This document shows positions 17,757 to 25,226 of a stretch of 64,000 nucleotides of DNA, in pieces; position 1 is the stretch's first letter, and each line of letters begins with the position of its first letter. The DNA comes from Pseudomonas chlororaphis subsp. chlororaphis. GTDB taxonomy: Bacteria > Pseudomonadota > Gammaproteobacteria > Pseudomonadales > Pseudomonadaceae. The notes under the pieces were generated by a model. It was given only the letters and a program-made list of their open reading frames with translations, was not told the DNA's origin and did no database searches. Position numbers and translations under genes: made by a program. The stretch covers positions 4,092,001-4,156,000 of the forward strand of contig NZ_CP027712.1 in the NCBI RefSeq assembly GCF_003945765.1, read 5' to 3'.

Positions 17757-18383
17757 TTATTTGGCAGTGAACGCCGAGTAGCTGTTCATCAGGTTGCGAT
17801 AGTTCGGGATACGCTGCGACAGCAGGTTGGCCAGGCCTTCCATGTCGTTGCGCCAGTCGCGCTGCAACTCGCACGCCACGGAGAACCAGTTGACCAGCTG
17901 TGCGCCGGCGGCGGCCATGCGGGCCCAGGCAGCCTGCTGTACCACCTCGTTGAAGGTGCCGGAGGCGTCGGTCACGACGAACACGTCAAAACCTTCTTCC
18001 AGTGCGCACAGGGTCGGGAACGCCACGCAAACGTCGGTCACCACGCCGGCGATGATCAGTTGCTTGCGGCCGGTGGCCTTGATCGCCTTGACGAAGTCTT
18101 CGTTGTCCCAGGCATTGATCTGGCCTGGGCGAGCGATGTAGGGCGCGTCCGGGAACATCTGTTTCAGCTCGGGCACCAGCGGGCCGTTCGGGCCGGATTC
18201 GAAGCTGGTGGTGAGGATGGTCGGCAGCTTGAAGAACTTGGCGCAGTCGGCCAGGGCCAGCACGTTGTTCTTGAACTCGTTCGGCGAGAAATCCTGGACC
18301 AGCGAGATCAGGCCGGTCTGGTGGTCGACCAGCAGGACAACGGCGTCATTAATGTCCAGACGTTTGTAGGGTACGTTGCTCAT
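17757..18383 (-). CDS. ycaC: YcaC-like isochorismatase-family hydrolase
   Basis: A 208-residue cysteine hydrolase of the isochorismatase-like superfamily, closest in form to YcaC. The presumed triad is visible: Asp20 in VVLLVDHQTGL, a basic residue in the IARPGQINAW region (Arg85, as in YcaC instead of the usual Lys) and Cys119 in GVVTDVCVAFP. The natural substrate of YcaC proteins is not known. The ATG follows a GGAG site (ctaggagtttcac). It lies 68 nt downstream of the amidohydrolase gene on the same strand and ends at a strong terminator, so it is probably the last gene of the DoxX-ABM-amidohydrolase-ycaC operon. A second member lies at 35.5 kb. Confidence 0.85.
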   Translation of the reverse strand: MSNVPYKRLDINDAVVLLVDHQTGLISLVQDFSPNEFKNNVLALADCAKFFKLPTILTTSFESGPNGPLVPELKQMFPDAPYIARPGQINAWDNEDFVKAIKATGRKQLIIAGVVTDVCVAFPTLCALEEGFDVFVVTDASGTFNEVVQQAAWARMAAAGAQLVNWFSVACELQRDWRNDMEGLANLLSQRIPNYRNLMNSYSAFTAK

Positions 18384-18451
18384 GTGAAACTCCTAGGTGG
18401 ATGGATGTCGCTATGGGCGCCGGCCACTGCGGCCGGCACTGTTGTTGATCG

Positions 18452-20419
18452 TCAGAAGGCAAAGCACGAGCAGCCGAAGGCGCCCCAGAAACCCTGGAAG
18501 TCACTGACCGGCACATTCGACAGGCGCGCCCGCTCGTGGCTGTGGGCATGCACCGCGCACGGGCCGCTGCACTGGTGCACCTGGGCCACCAGCGGCGAGG
18601 TCGGACGCCAGTGCCCCGGCACCTTGACCACCGGCGACCAGTCCGGCAGCACCGGCACCATCGGTGGCGAGAGCTTGGAGAAGTCGCCGGCGGCGTACAC
18701 CACCTTGCCGTCGACCACGGTCAGCACCGACTCGATCCACTTGATGGCCTCTTCCTCGACGCTGAAGAAGTCCGCGGACAGCGCCGCCAGGTCCGCCAGT
18801 TGGCCGACCTTGATCTGGCCCTTCTTGCCCTGCTCCGAGGAGAACCAGGCGCTGCCATGGGTGAACAGTTCCAGCGCGGTCTGCCGCGGCAGGCCTTCGG
18901 CATGCAGCTCCATGCCGCCCACGGTCTTGCCGCTGACCATCCAGTACAGGGACGTCCAGGGGTTGTAGCTGGAGACCCGGGTGGCATCGGTGCCGGCGCC
19001 CACCGGCACGCCTTCGGCCAGCATGCGTTTGATCGGCGGGGTCTGTTCGGCGGCCTTGGCGCCGTAGCGATCGACGAAGTATTCGCCCTGGAACGCCATG
19101 CGATCCTGGATCGCGATGCCGCCGCCGAGGGCACGAACCCGCTCAATGTTTTTCGGCGTGATGGTTTCGGCGTGGTCGAAGAACCACGGCAGGCCATTGA
19201 ACGGAATGTCGCGGTTGACCTTCTCGAACACGTCGAGCATGCGCGAGATCGACTCGTCGTAGGTGGCGTGCAGGCGGAACGGCCAACGCTGTTCCACCAG
19301 ATGGCGCACCACCGGCTCCAGTTCCTGCTCCATGGTCTGCGGCAGGTCCGGACGCGGTTCGAGGAAGTCCTCGAAGTCGGCGGCGGAGAACACCAGCATT
19401 TCCCCGGCGCCGTTGTGGCGCAGGAAGTCGTCGCCCTGGTGCAGCTTGACGCTGCCGGTCCAGTTCTTGAAATCGGTGAGTTCTTCCTTGGGCTTCTGGG
19501 TGAACAGGTTGTAGGCGATGCGCACCGTCAACTGCTGCTCCCGGGCCAGTTGCTCGATCACCGCGTAGTCGTCCGGGTAGTTCTGGAAACCGCCGCCGGC
19601 ATCGATGGCGCTGGTCAGGCCGAGGCGATTGAGTTCGCGCATGAACTGGCGGGTCGAGTTGACCTGGTATTCCAACGGCAGCTTCGGCCCCTTGGCCAGG
19701 GTCGAATAGAGAATCATCGCGTTTGGCCGCGCCACCAGCATGCCGGTGGGCTCGCCGTTGCTGTCGCGGACGATCTCGCCGCCCGGCGGGTTCGGCGTGT
19801 TGCGGGTGTAGCCGGCGACCCGCAGGGCCGCGCGGTTGAGCAAGGCGCGGTCGTACAGGTGCAGGACGAACACCGGGGTGTCCGGCGCCGCCTGGTTGAG
19901 TTCTTCCAGGGTCGGCATGCGTTTTTCGGCGAACTGGAACTCGTTCCAGCCGCCCACCACCCGCACCCACTGCGGGGTTGGCGTGCGGTCGGCCTGGTCC
20001 TTGAGCATGCGCAGGGCGTCGGCCAGCGACGGCACGCCTTCCCAGCGCAGTTCCAGGTTGTAGTTCAGGCCGCCGCGGATCAGGTGCAGGTGCGAGTCGT
20101 TGAGGCCGGGGATCACCGTGCGGCCCTTGAGGTCGATGACCTGGGTGGCGCTGCCGCGCAGGGCCATGGCCTCGGCATCGGTGCCCACGGCGACGAAGCG
20201 CCCCTGACTGATGGCGACCGCGCTGGCGCGGGGCTTCTCGCGGTCGACGGTGTGGAATTGACCATTGAACAGAATCAGATCGGCGTTCATCGGATGTCCT
20301 TCTGAATGGGAAGAGGCAAGGGACAGCCGCGGCCAGAAAGCCGCCGCGGCGCTGAGCAAGGACCCGGCTGCGAGCAAGTGGCGGCGCAGCGGATCGGTCG
20401 GGTCATCGTTATTGGCCAT
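18452..20419 (-). CDS. YtcJ-type amidohydrolase with a Tat-like signal
   Basis: A 655-residue member of the amidohydrolase_3 / YtcJ branch of the metal-dependent hydrolases. Visible marks are VIPGLNDSHLHLIRGG (HxH metal ligands), FRLHATYDESISRMLDVF, FFDHAETI and GAGTDATRVSSYNPW. The long start gives PLRRHLLAAGSLLSAAAAF, a twin-arginine-like export signal, and overlaps the upstream gene by 11 nt, favouring it over the internal ATG at 20290. An unusual C-terminal tail of about 40 residues carries CSGPCAVHAHSHERA and GCSCFAF, which may bind metal. Substrate unknown. It sits in a cotranscribed group with DoxX, a monooxygenase-domain protein and YcaC. Confidence 0.85.
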   Translation of the reverse strand: MANNDDPTDPLRRHLLAAGSLLSAAAAFWPRLSLASSHSEGHPMNADLILFNGQFHTVDREKPRASAVAISQGRFVAVGTDAEAMALRGSATQVIDLKGRTVIPGLNDSHLHLIRGGLNYNLELRWEGVPSLADALRMLKDQADRTPTPQWVRVVGGWNEFQFAEKRMPTLEELNQAAPDTPVFVLHLYDRALLNRAALRVAGYTRNTPNPPGGEIVRDSNGEPTGMLVARPNAMILYSTLAKGPKLPLEYQVNSTRQFMRELNRLGLTSAIDAGGGFQNYPDDYAVIEQLAREQQLTVRIAYNLFTQKPKEELTDFKNWTGSVKLHQGDDFLRHNGAGEMLVFSAADFEDFLEPRPDLPQTMEQELEPVVRHLVEQRWPFRLHATYDESISRMLDVFEKVNRDIPFNGLPWFFDHAETITPKNIERVRALGGGIAIQDRMAFQGEYFVDRYGAKAAEQTPPIKRMLAEGVPVGAGTDATRVSSYNPWTSLYWMVSGKTVGGMELHAEGLPRQTALELFTHGSAWFSSEQGKKGQIKVGQLADLAALSADFFSVEEEAIKWIESVLTVVDGKVVYAAGDFSKLSPPMVPVLPDWSPVVKVPGHWRPTSPLVAQVHQCSGPCAVHAHSHERARLSNVPVSDFQGFWGAFGCSCFAF

Positions 20420-21038
20420 GGCCGGGCTCCAGGTGTCGATCGGTGGCAGAGGCTTGCAACCAGGGGGCGAACAGCCGGGTCGCCAGGGGCATGAACAGAT
20501 AGACCACCGACAGCACGATGGTCAGGGTGATCAGGAAAGTGGCGACCACGTAATTGCCAAGCCAGGCATTCAGTTGCAGCACAGGCCCCCAGATCAGCGG
20601 CACCAGCAGGGTGTGCGGCAGAATTACCAGCATAGTCAACAGCGCCTGCTTCCAGCGTGGCGGTGGCGAAGCGGCGTCGGTCTGGGTGGAAAACCAGAAT
20701 TCATGGACCGGGTGGACTTCGGTCTGGTCGCCGTCGGCCAGCATCGGCTCGGCTTCGTCCACCAGCGTCCGGCGTTGCGGCGAGTCGAGCCAGCGCTGCA
20801 TCGCCTCGGTGGAGCAAAAGCGCAGCACGCAGGTGAACAGGTCGAGGCCGCCGCTCTTGCCGCGAATCACGTCAACGCCCAGATGCCCCTCGTACTGCCC
20901 GGCCACCCCGACAATGCGCCGCAACCAGGCTTCATAGGGGGCTTCGAGACCAGCCTTGACCCGGTGCTTGACGATCAGCGTCACGACCTCATCGGAGTCT
21001 GGTCGCGCAGTGGCTTCGAGGCGATTGGAATCAGACAT
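20409..21038 (-). CDS. Antibiotic-biosynthesis-monooxygenase domain membrane protein
   Basis: A 209-residue protein with an N-terminal ABM-like ferredoxin-fold domain (VTLIVKHRVKAGLEAPYEAWL; GHLGVDVIRGKSGG; FCSTEAMQRWLDSPQR) and two C-terminal membrane helices (LLTMLVILPHTLLVPLIWGP; VVATFLITLTIVLSVVYLF). The start at 21038 (MSDSNRLEA) overlaps the DoxX stop by 8 nt, and its stop overlaps the amidohydrolase start by 11 nt, so three genes are translationally coupled. The ABM domain with a membrane anchor is a known arrangement in proteobacteria without a settled function. Confidence 0.82.
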   Translation of the reverse strand: MSDSNRLEATARPDSDEVVTLIVKHRVKAGLEAPYEAWLRRIVGVAGQYEGHLGVDVIRGKSGGLDLFTCVLRFCSTEAMQRWLDSPQRRTLVDEAEPMLADGDQTEVHPVHEFWFSTQTDAASPPPRWKQALLTMLVILPHTLLVPLIWGPVLQLNAWLGNYVVATFLITLTIVLSVVYLFMPLATRLFAPWLQASATDRHLEPGHGQ

Positions 21039-21447
21039 AACGCAAGGCTCCGGCGAAACGGTCATTGAGGGCCAGCCGTCCCGGGCCAGCGATAAAAATG
21101 CTGCTGAACAGGATCAACAGCAGCCAGGCGAACTGGCCTTCGGCCAGGCTCCATTGCGGGTGCACCACCAGCAGTGCCACCAGCAGCACCGCGAGGATCG
21201 GCAGGCACGCCAGGCGCACCGCCACCCCGGCGACAATCAGCAACGGGCACAGCACCTCGGCGAAAATCGCCAGCATCAGCGTCAGGTTGGCGCCCAGCCG
21301 GAACGGGTCTTCGATGCGTTGCAGTTCCGCGCTGTAGTCGAGCAGTTTCGGCAGGCCGTGCACCCACAGCAGAAACAGCCCGGCGCTGACCCGCAAAAAC
21401 AACAGCCCGAGATCCCGGGCTCGTTCATTCCATGGTGAAGCGTTCAT
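21031..21447 (-). CDS. DoxX-family membrane protein
   Basis: A 138-residue protein with four membrane helices in the DoxX pattern: LLFLRVSAGLFLLWVHGLPK, LMLAIFAEVLCPLLIVAGV, LACLPILAVLLVALLVV and FAWLLLILFSSIFIAG. DoxX proteins are small inner-membrane proteins often linked to redox or sulfur metabolism. It is the first gene of the four-gene minus-strand group that ends with the YcaC-like hydrolase. A promoter should lie in the 126-nt gap to the LysR gene upstream. Confidence 0.85.
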   Translation of the reverse strand: MNASPWNERARDLGLLFLRVSAGLFLLWVHGLPKLLDYSAELQRIEDPFRLGANLTLMLAIFAEVLCPLLIVAGVAVRLACLPILAVLLVALLVVHPQWSLAEGQFAWLLLILFSSIFIAGPGRLALNDRFAGALRYV

Positions 21448-21573
21448 TGGCGCACTCGCACAATTTGAAAGATCCCCGGCATCGCCGCCGAGATTGCATG
21501 GTGCCGTTGCGCGGTCCGGAAAAATTGAATGTATGTGCTCTCTTGCCGCAGGGGCCGGAGCGACCGCCCGCGC

Positions 21574-22497
21574 CTAGGCGCCGTGGATCCTCAAGGGCTC
21601 GGACATGAACTGGGCGATCCGCGAGCGCAACCAGCGCTCGGCCGGATCGTTGTCATGCACCCCGCTCCAGGCCATGGACAGCTGCGCCGCCTCGATGGCG
21701 AACGGCGGGTCCTCGGCGCGCAAGGCGCAGCCTTCGACCAGGGCACAGGCCGCGTAGTCGGGCACGGTGGCGATCATCTCGGTGCCGGCGAGCAAGGCCC
21801 GCAGACCGCTGAACTGCGGCACCCCCAACACCACCCGGCGGCTGCGCCCGACCTTGGCCAGGTCGAGGTCGATATTGCCGCTCAGGTCGCCGGAGAACGA
21901 CACCATGGCGTGGGGCCGCCGGCAGTATTCATCGAGGGTCAAGGGTTCGGGCCGGTTGTCGCCGCGCAGCACCTTGCAACCGATGTCCCGCAGCTTCTTG
22001 CGCTTGGCATTGGCCGGCAATTCGGTGGTGTAGCTGACCCCGACCGAGATCTCCCCGGAGGCCAGCAAGGCCGGCATCAACAGGTAGTTGGCCCGGCGCA
22101 CCACCACGACTATGCCCGGGGCCTCCTCGCGCAACCGGCTCAACAGCGGCGGAAACAGACCGAACTCGGCATCGTCCGAGAGGCCGATGCGAAACAGGTC
22201 GCAGCTGGTCGCCGGGTCGAATTCCTTGGCCCGGCTGACCGCGCCCGAGATCGCATCCATCGCCGGTTGCAGCTCCTTGAGGATCACCAGCGCCCGGGCC
22301 GTCGGCTCCATGCCGCGACCGTTGCGCAACAGCAGCGGATCGTCGAACAGGTCGCGCAGGCGGCCCAGCGCGGCGCTCACCGCGGGCTGGCCCATGAACA
22401 GCTTTTCGGCGACCCGGGTCAGGTTCTTTTCGAACATCAGGGCCTCGAAAATCACCAGCAGGTTCATGTCGATGCGGCGCAGATCGTTACGGTTCAT
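21574..22497 (-). CDS. LysR-family transcriptional regulator (NodD/PcaQ-like shape)
   Basis: A 307-residue LysR regulator with MNRNDLRRIDMNLLVIFEAL, the helix-turn-helix AEKLFMGQPAVSAALGRLRD and a LysR effector domain starting at about residue 95. It lies on the same strand as, and 36 nt behind, the metallo-beta-lactamase-fold gene and ahead of the DoxX group. It could control either; tandem rather than divergent placement makes the target uncertain. Confidence 0.9.
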   Translation of the reverse strand: MNRNDLRRIDMNLLVIFEALMFEKNLTRVAEKLFMGQPAVSAALGRLRDLFDDPLLLRNGRGMEPTARALVILKELQPAMDAISGAVSRAKEFDPATSCDLFRIGLSDDAEFGLFPPLLSRLREEAPGIVVVVRRANYLLMPALLASGEISVGVSYTTELPANAKRKKLRDIGCKVLRGDNRPEPLTLDEYCRRPHAMVSFSGDLSGNIDLDLAKVGRSRRVVLGVPQFSGLRALLAGTEMIATVPDYAACALVEGCALRAEDPPFAIEAAQLSMAWSGVHDNDPAERWLRSRIAQFMSEPLRIHGA

Positions 22498-22533
22498 CGG
22501 TACGGTCCCTTTGTGTGTTCAGCCAGGCGCTCA

Positions 22534-23523
22534 TCACTCGATCATCGGCACCCTGGCCGCCCGCTGGTAAGGCCCGTACTCGGCCGGCACCCACTGGAAG
22601 TGCCCGTCCACCGCGGCGATATGGCCCACGCCCGGGAACGGCAGGTGCGCCGCGGTCACCCAGGTCTTGCTGTTGGCCGCCTCGCTGAAGACCTTGGCCC
22701 GGGCCTTGATCGCCTGCTGGTTGTCGACGTCGAAACGGATCGATACTTGCGGGTGCTCGAACTGCACCGCCAGGTTATGCACCAGGTCGCCCATGAACAG
22801 GATGCTCTGGCCCTGGGAGGTAAAGCGGTAGGTGGTGCTGCCCGGGGTGTGCCCGGCCTCCAGCCGGGCCTCGACGCCCGGCACCGGCGACTGGCCGCTG
22901 GCGAAGGTCTTTAAGCGCCCGGCGGCGCGGTACGGGGCGGTGGAGTCCTGGGCGATCTTGAAGAATTCCCGGGCACCGGCGGGCGCCTTGGCCAGCGCCT
23001 GCGGATCGAGCCAGTAATCGGCTTCGGCCTGGGCGGCGTAGACCGTGGCATTGGTGAACAGCGGTTGCCGCTTGGCGTCCACCAGCCCGCACACATGGTC
23101 CAGGTGCAGGTGGGTGAGCAGGATGGTGTCGACCTGCTCCGGGCGATAACCGGCGGCCTGCATGTTCGCCGTGAGCATGCCGGCCGTGGCGCCAATGCAC
23201 TGGCCGGCGCCGGTGTCCACCAGGATCAGTTGCTTGCCGGTATTGACCAGGAAGGCGTTGAAGGCGGTCTGTACCCCCGGGGTCTCGATCGAGTGGCGGG
23301 CCAGCAAGGCGCGGATCTGGCCCTGGGTCATGCCCTGGAGCAGCTTCGGCGACAGGTCGTTGTAGCCATCGAACAGCGCCGTCACTTCGTAATCGCCTAC
23401 CGCCAGGCGGTAGTAACCGGGTACCTGGGTCGCCTGCACCGGCGCCTGCGCCTGGGCGCCAAGCGATGTCAGGGCCAATGCCAGGGCTGCCCCACGCAGC
23501 GTGCAAACCAGAGAATGCGTCAT
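22534..23523 (-). CDS. Exported metallo-beta-lactamase-fold hydrolase
   Basis: A 329-residue protein with a cleavable signal peptide (MTHSLVCTLRGAALALALTS then LGAQAQA) and a full MBL zinc motif THLHLDHVCGL. Further ligands are seen in LEAGHTPGSTTYRF and FMGDLVHN. It resembles periplasmic MBL-fold hydrolases of the quorum-quenching-lactonase/CphA-unlike branch; the substrate cannot be told. The start at 23523 has a strong AAGGTGAAGG site. An inverted shared motif lies 139 nt upstream (23662-23682), which suggests control in common with the WrbA-like gene or the regulator at 25.2 kb. Confidence 0.87.
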   Translation of the reverse strand: MTHSLVCTLRGAALALALTSLGAQAQAPVQATQVPGYYRLAVGDYEVTALFDGYNDLSPKLLQGMTQGQIRALLARHSIETPGVQTAFNAFLVNTGKQLILVDTGAGQCIGATAGMLTANMQAAGYRPEQVDTILLTHLHLDHVCGLVDAKRQPLFTNATVYAAQAEADYWLDPQALAKAPAGAREFFKIAQDSTAPYRAAGRLKTFASGQSPVPGVEARLEAGHTPGSTTYRFTSQGQSILFMGDLVHNLAVQFEHPQVSIRFDVDNQQAIKARAKVFSEAANSKTWVTAAHLPFPGVGHIAAVDGHFQWVPAEYGPYQRAARVPMIE

Positions 23524-23661
23524 GCCTTCACCTTTTGATCGAATCAGAAAAACGGCCACTGCCACGCCAGCCGCGCAAGGTCGATCATGCCCCGCCGGCA
23601 CCCCGCGAAAATTGCAGCCATGTGCTCAGTTGCCGCGAATACGCAACCTGCGGCTAAGCGG

Positions 23662-23682
23662 AATTAACAACGTTTAACTCGC
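23662..23682. promoter_or_regulatory. Putative operator, copy 1 of a shared 21-bp motif
   Basis: The 21-bp segment (core TTAACAACGTTTAACTCGC) recurs as its exact reverse complement at 24952-24972. The centre contains TTAA-6 nt-TTAA symmetry around AACGTT. It lies between the MBL-fold gene (139 nt from its start) and the AraC gene (119 nt from its start). Confidence 0.6.
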
Positions 23683-23800
23683 AAGCCCCCGCGCCGCCGC
23701 CAAGAATGAGGCCCTCTGCGCAGACCTGTTTTCTAAATCGGGAAGCGCCCGGCTCACCCCGCGGTGCGCCGGCGCATGCCCACCGACACGGAATTTCGTC

Positions 23801-24232
23801 ATGGCCCACGCTCAGCACAACGCCGTCAGGGCGTCCGTCCCGCAACCCCGAAAAACCACCCCTGGCGGCCTGTCTCCCTGGCGCGAAAGCCTGGTCAAGC
23901 AAATGATCCTCGACGGCCTGAGCGACACCCTGGAAGTCACCGAACTCGCCCGTGCCTGCGCCCTGTCCCGCAGCCATTTCTCCCGCGCCTTCAAGTGCAG
24001 CACCGGCCTGTCCCCCCAGGAATGGATTCGCTGCCAGCGCATCGCCCGGGCCAAGCAACTGATCCGCAACACCGACCTGACCCTGACGCAGATCAGCCTG
24101 GAATGCGGCTTCTGCGACCAGGCGCATTTCTGCCACATCTTCACCCACAGCGAAGGCATCAATCCGCTTGCCTGGCGTTGCGGGGTAGCACGCGTCCGCC
24201 CCTGCCTCGACCAGGCGGCCAGCCATGGCTGA
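23801..24232 (+). CDS. Short AraC-family regulator (DNA-binding domain only)
   Basis: A 143-residue protein made almost entirely of an AraC/XylS DNA-binding domain: SDTLEVTELARACALSRSHF, FKCSTGLSPQEWIRCQRI and LTLTQISLECGFCDQAHFCH. There is no room for an N-terminal ligand-binding domain, as in SoxS/MarA-like proteins, so its activity may depend on its amount. It lies alone on the plus strand between two minus-strand genes and between the two copies of the shared motif, and so is one candidate for the regulator that binds them. Confidence 0.85.
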   Translation: MAHAQHNAVRASVPQPRKTTPGGLSPWRESLVKQMILDGLSDTLEVTELARACALSRSHFSRAFKCSTGLSPQEWIRCQRIARAKQLIRNTDLTLTQISLECGFCDQAHFCHIFTHSEGINPLAWRCGVARVRPCLDQAASHG

Positions 24233-24262
24233 GGACCATGGGTTGGCCGTGGCTTGAGTGAC

Positions 24263-24838
24263 TCAAATCGATGAATGGCCCAGGCGCTCGGCCAGGCGCG
24301 CCACCCGCTCGCCCAGGTGCGCGGCGGTGCGGCGGTCTTCCAGGGGCGGCGCGTGTTCGGGGGACTGTTCGACATTCGACTGGGCCATGGCGCCCAGGGA
24401 ACTGCCGAGGCGATTCAACTGGCCATCGAACACCCCGCGACTGGAGCGCGCCGGCAGCAGGTCGAGGCCGACCCAGATCATCGAGTGCTGGGCCGCGAAG
24501 ACCGCCATCTGCAATAAGGTGTTGAGCTTGTCGCCACACAGGCAACCGGAATTGGTGAAGCCGGCGGCGAGCTTGTCGCGCCAGGGCTGGGCCAGGTAGA
24601 ACGCCGCGGTGGCCTCCATGAACCCCTTGAACGGCGCCGAGGCGCTGCCCATGTAGGTCGGCGCGCCGAAGATGATCGCGTCGGCCTGGTGCAGGCACTC
24701 CCACTGCTCGTGCACCTCCTCCACCGGAATCAGCCGGCAGGCGCTGCCCAGGTGACTCTCCACCCCCTGGGCCACGGCTTCGGCCATGACCCGGGTATGG
24801 CCATAGCCACTGTGATAGACCACCACCACCTTGCTCAT
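24263..24838 (-). CDS. WrbA-like flavodoxin-fold NAD(P)H oxidoreductase
   Basis: A 191-residue flavodoxin-fold protein with the FMN phosphate loop YHSGYGHTRVMAEAV, the IIFGAPTYMGSASAPFKGFME motif broken as FGAPTYMGS and APFKGFME, and FTNSGCLCGDKLNTL. Length and motifs fit flavodoxin-family NAD(P)H dehydrogenases related to WrbA. It probably reduces quinones or similar electrophiles in the cytoplasm. The start has a GGAGGATG site. The second copy of the 21-bp shared motif lies 114 nt upstream, suggesting co-regulation with the MBL-fold gene. Confidence 0.85.
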   Translation of the reverse strand: MSKVVVVYHSGYGHTRVMAEAVAQGVESHLGSACRLIPVEEVHEQWECLHQADAIIFGAPTYMGSASAPFKGFMEATAAFYLAQPWRDKLAAGFTNSGCLCGDKLNTLLQMAVFAAQHSMIWVGLDLLPARSSRGVFDGQLNRLGSSLGAMAQSNVEQSPEHAPPLEDRRTAAHLGERVARLAERLGHSSI

Positions 24839-24951
24839 TCCGGCATCCTCCAGAGGTGTTCATCCCTTTTCTCCCGCGCGCGGCACGCCCGACCGGCCCT
24901 GCGGTTGGCGACCGTGAAGGTCTGGAGTTTTGGGCGTAGGGCGGACCCAGG

Positions 24952-24972
24952 GCGAGTTAAACGTTGTTAATT
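24952..24972. promoter_or_regulatory. Putative operator, copy 2 of the shared 21-bp motif (inverted)
   Basis: Exact reverse complement of 23662-23682 (core GCGAGTTAAACGTTGTTAA). It lies 114 nt upstream of the WrbA-like start and about 255 nt ahead of the plus-strand regulator. The rest of the 24839-25226 spacer shows no further gene. Confidence 0.6.
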
Positions 24973-25226
24973 TTCAAGGGCCCAACCACTGCCCCTGCCC
25001 GCCCGTCGCCAACACCGTGGCCAATAAATACGGGGCCCATCGCTGGCAAGAAGATTGCTGCGGTTAGTGCACCCAAGGCACACCCGTCCGCGTCGCGTTG
25101 CGTTGTCCAGCAAACCTGAGGAACATGCTTGCAAACCGCGCGATAGAAGGCCGCGCCCTTCTCCGCCTCCCCGCACAGGTGCCACGGGGAGGACGAGAAA
25201 CAGATAACAGCAGCAGGAGTGAGCCG

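Noticed and set aside
17583..18968. Plus-strand frame through the REP region and YcaC
   Set aside because: Antisense to two supported genes and built partly of REP sequence.
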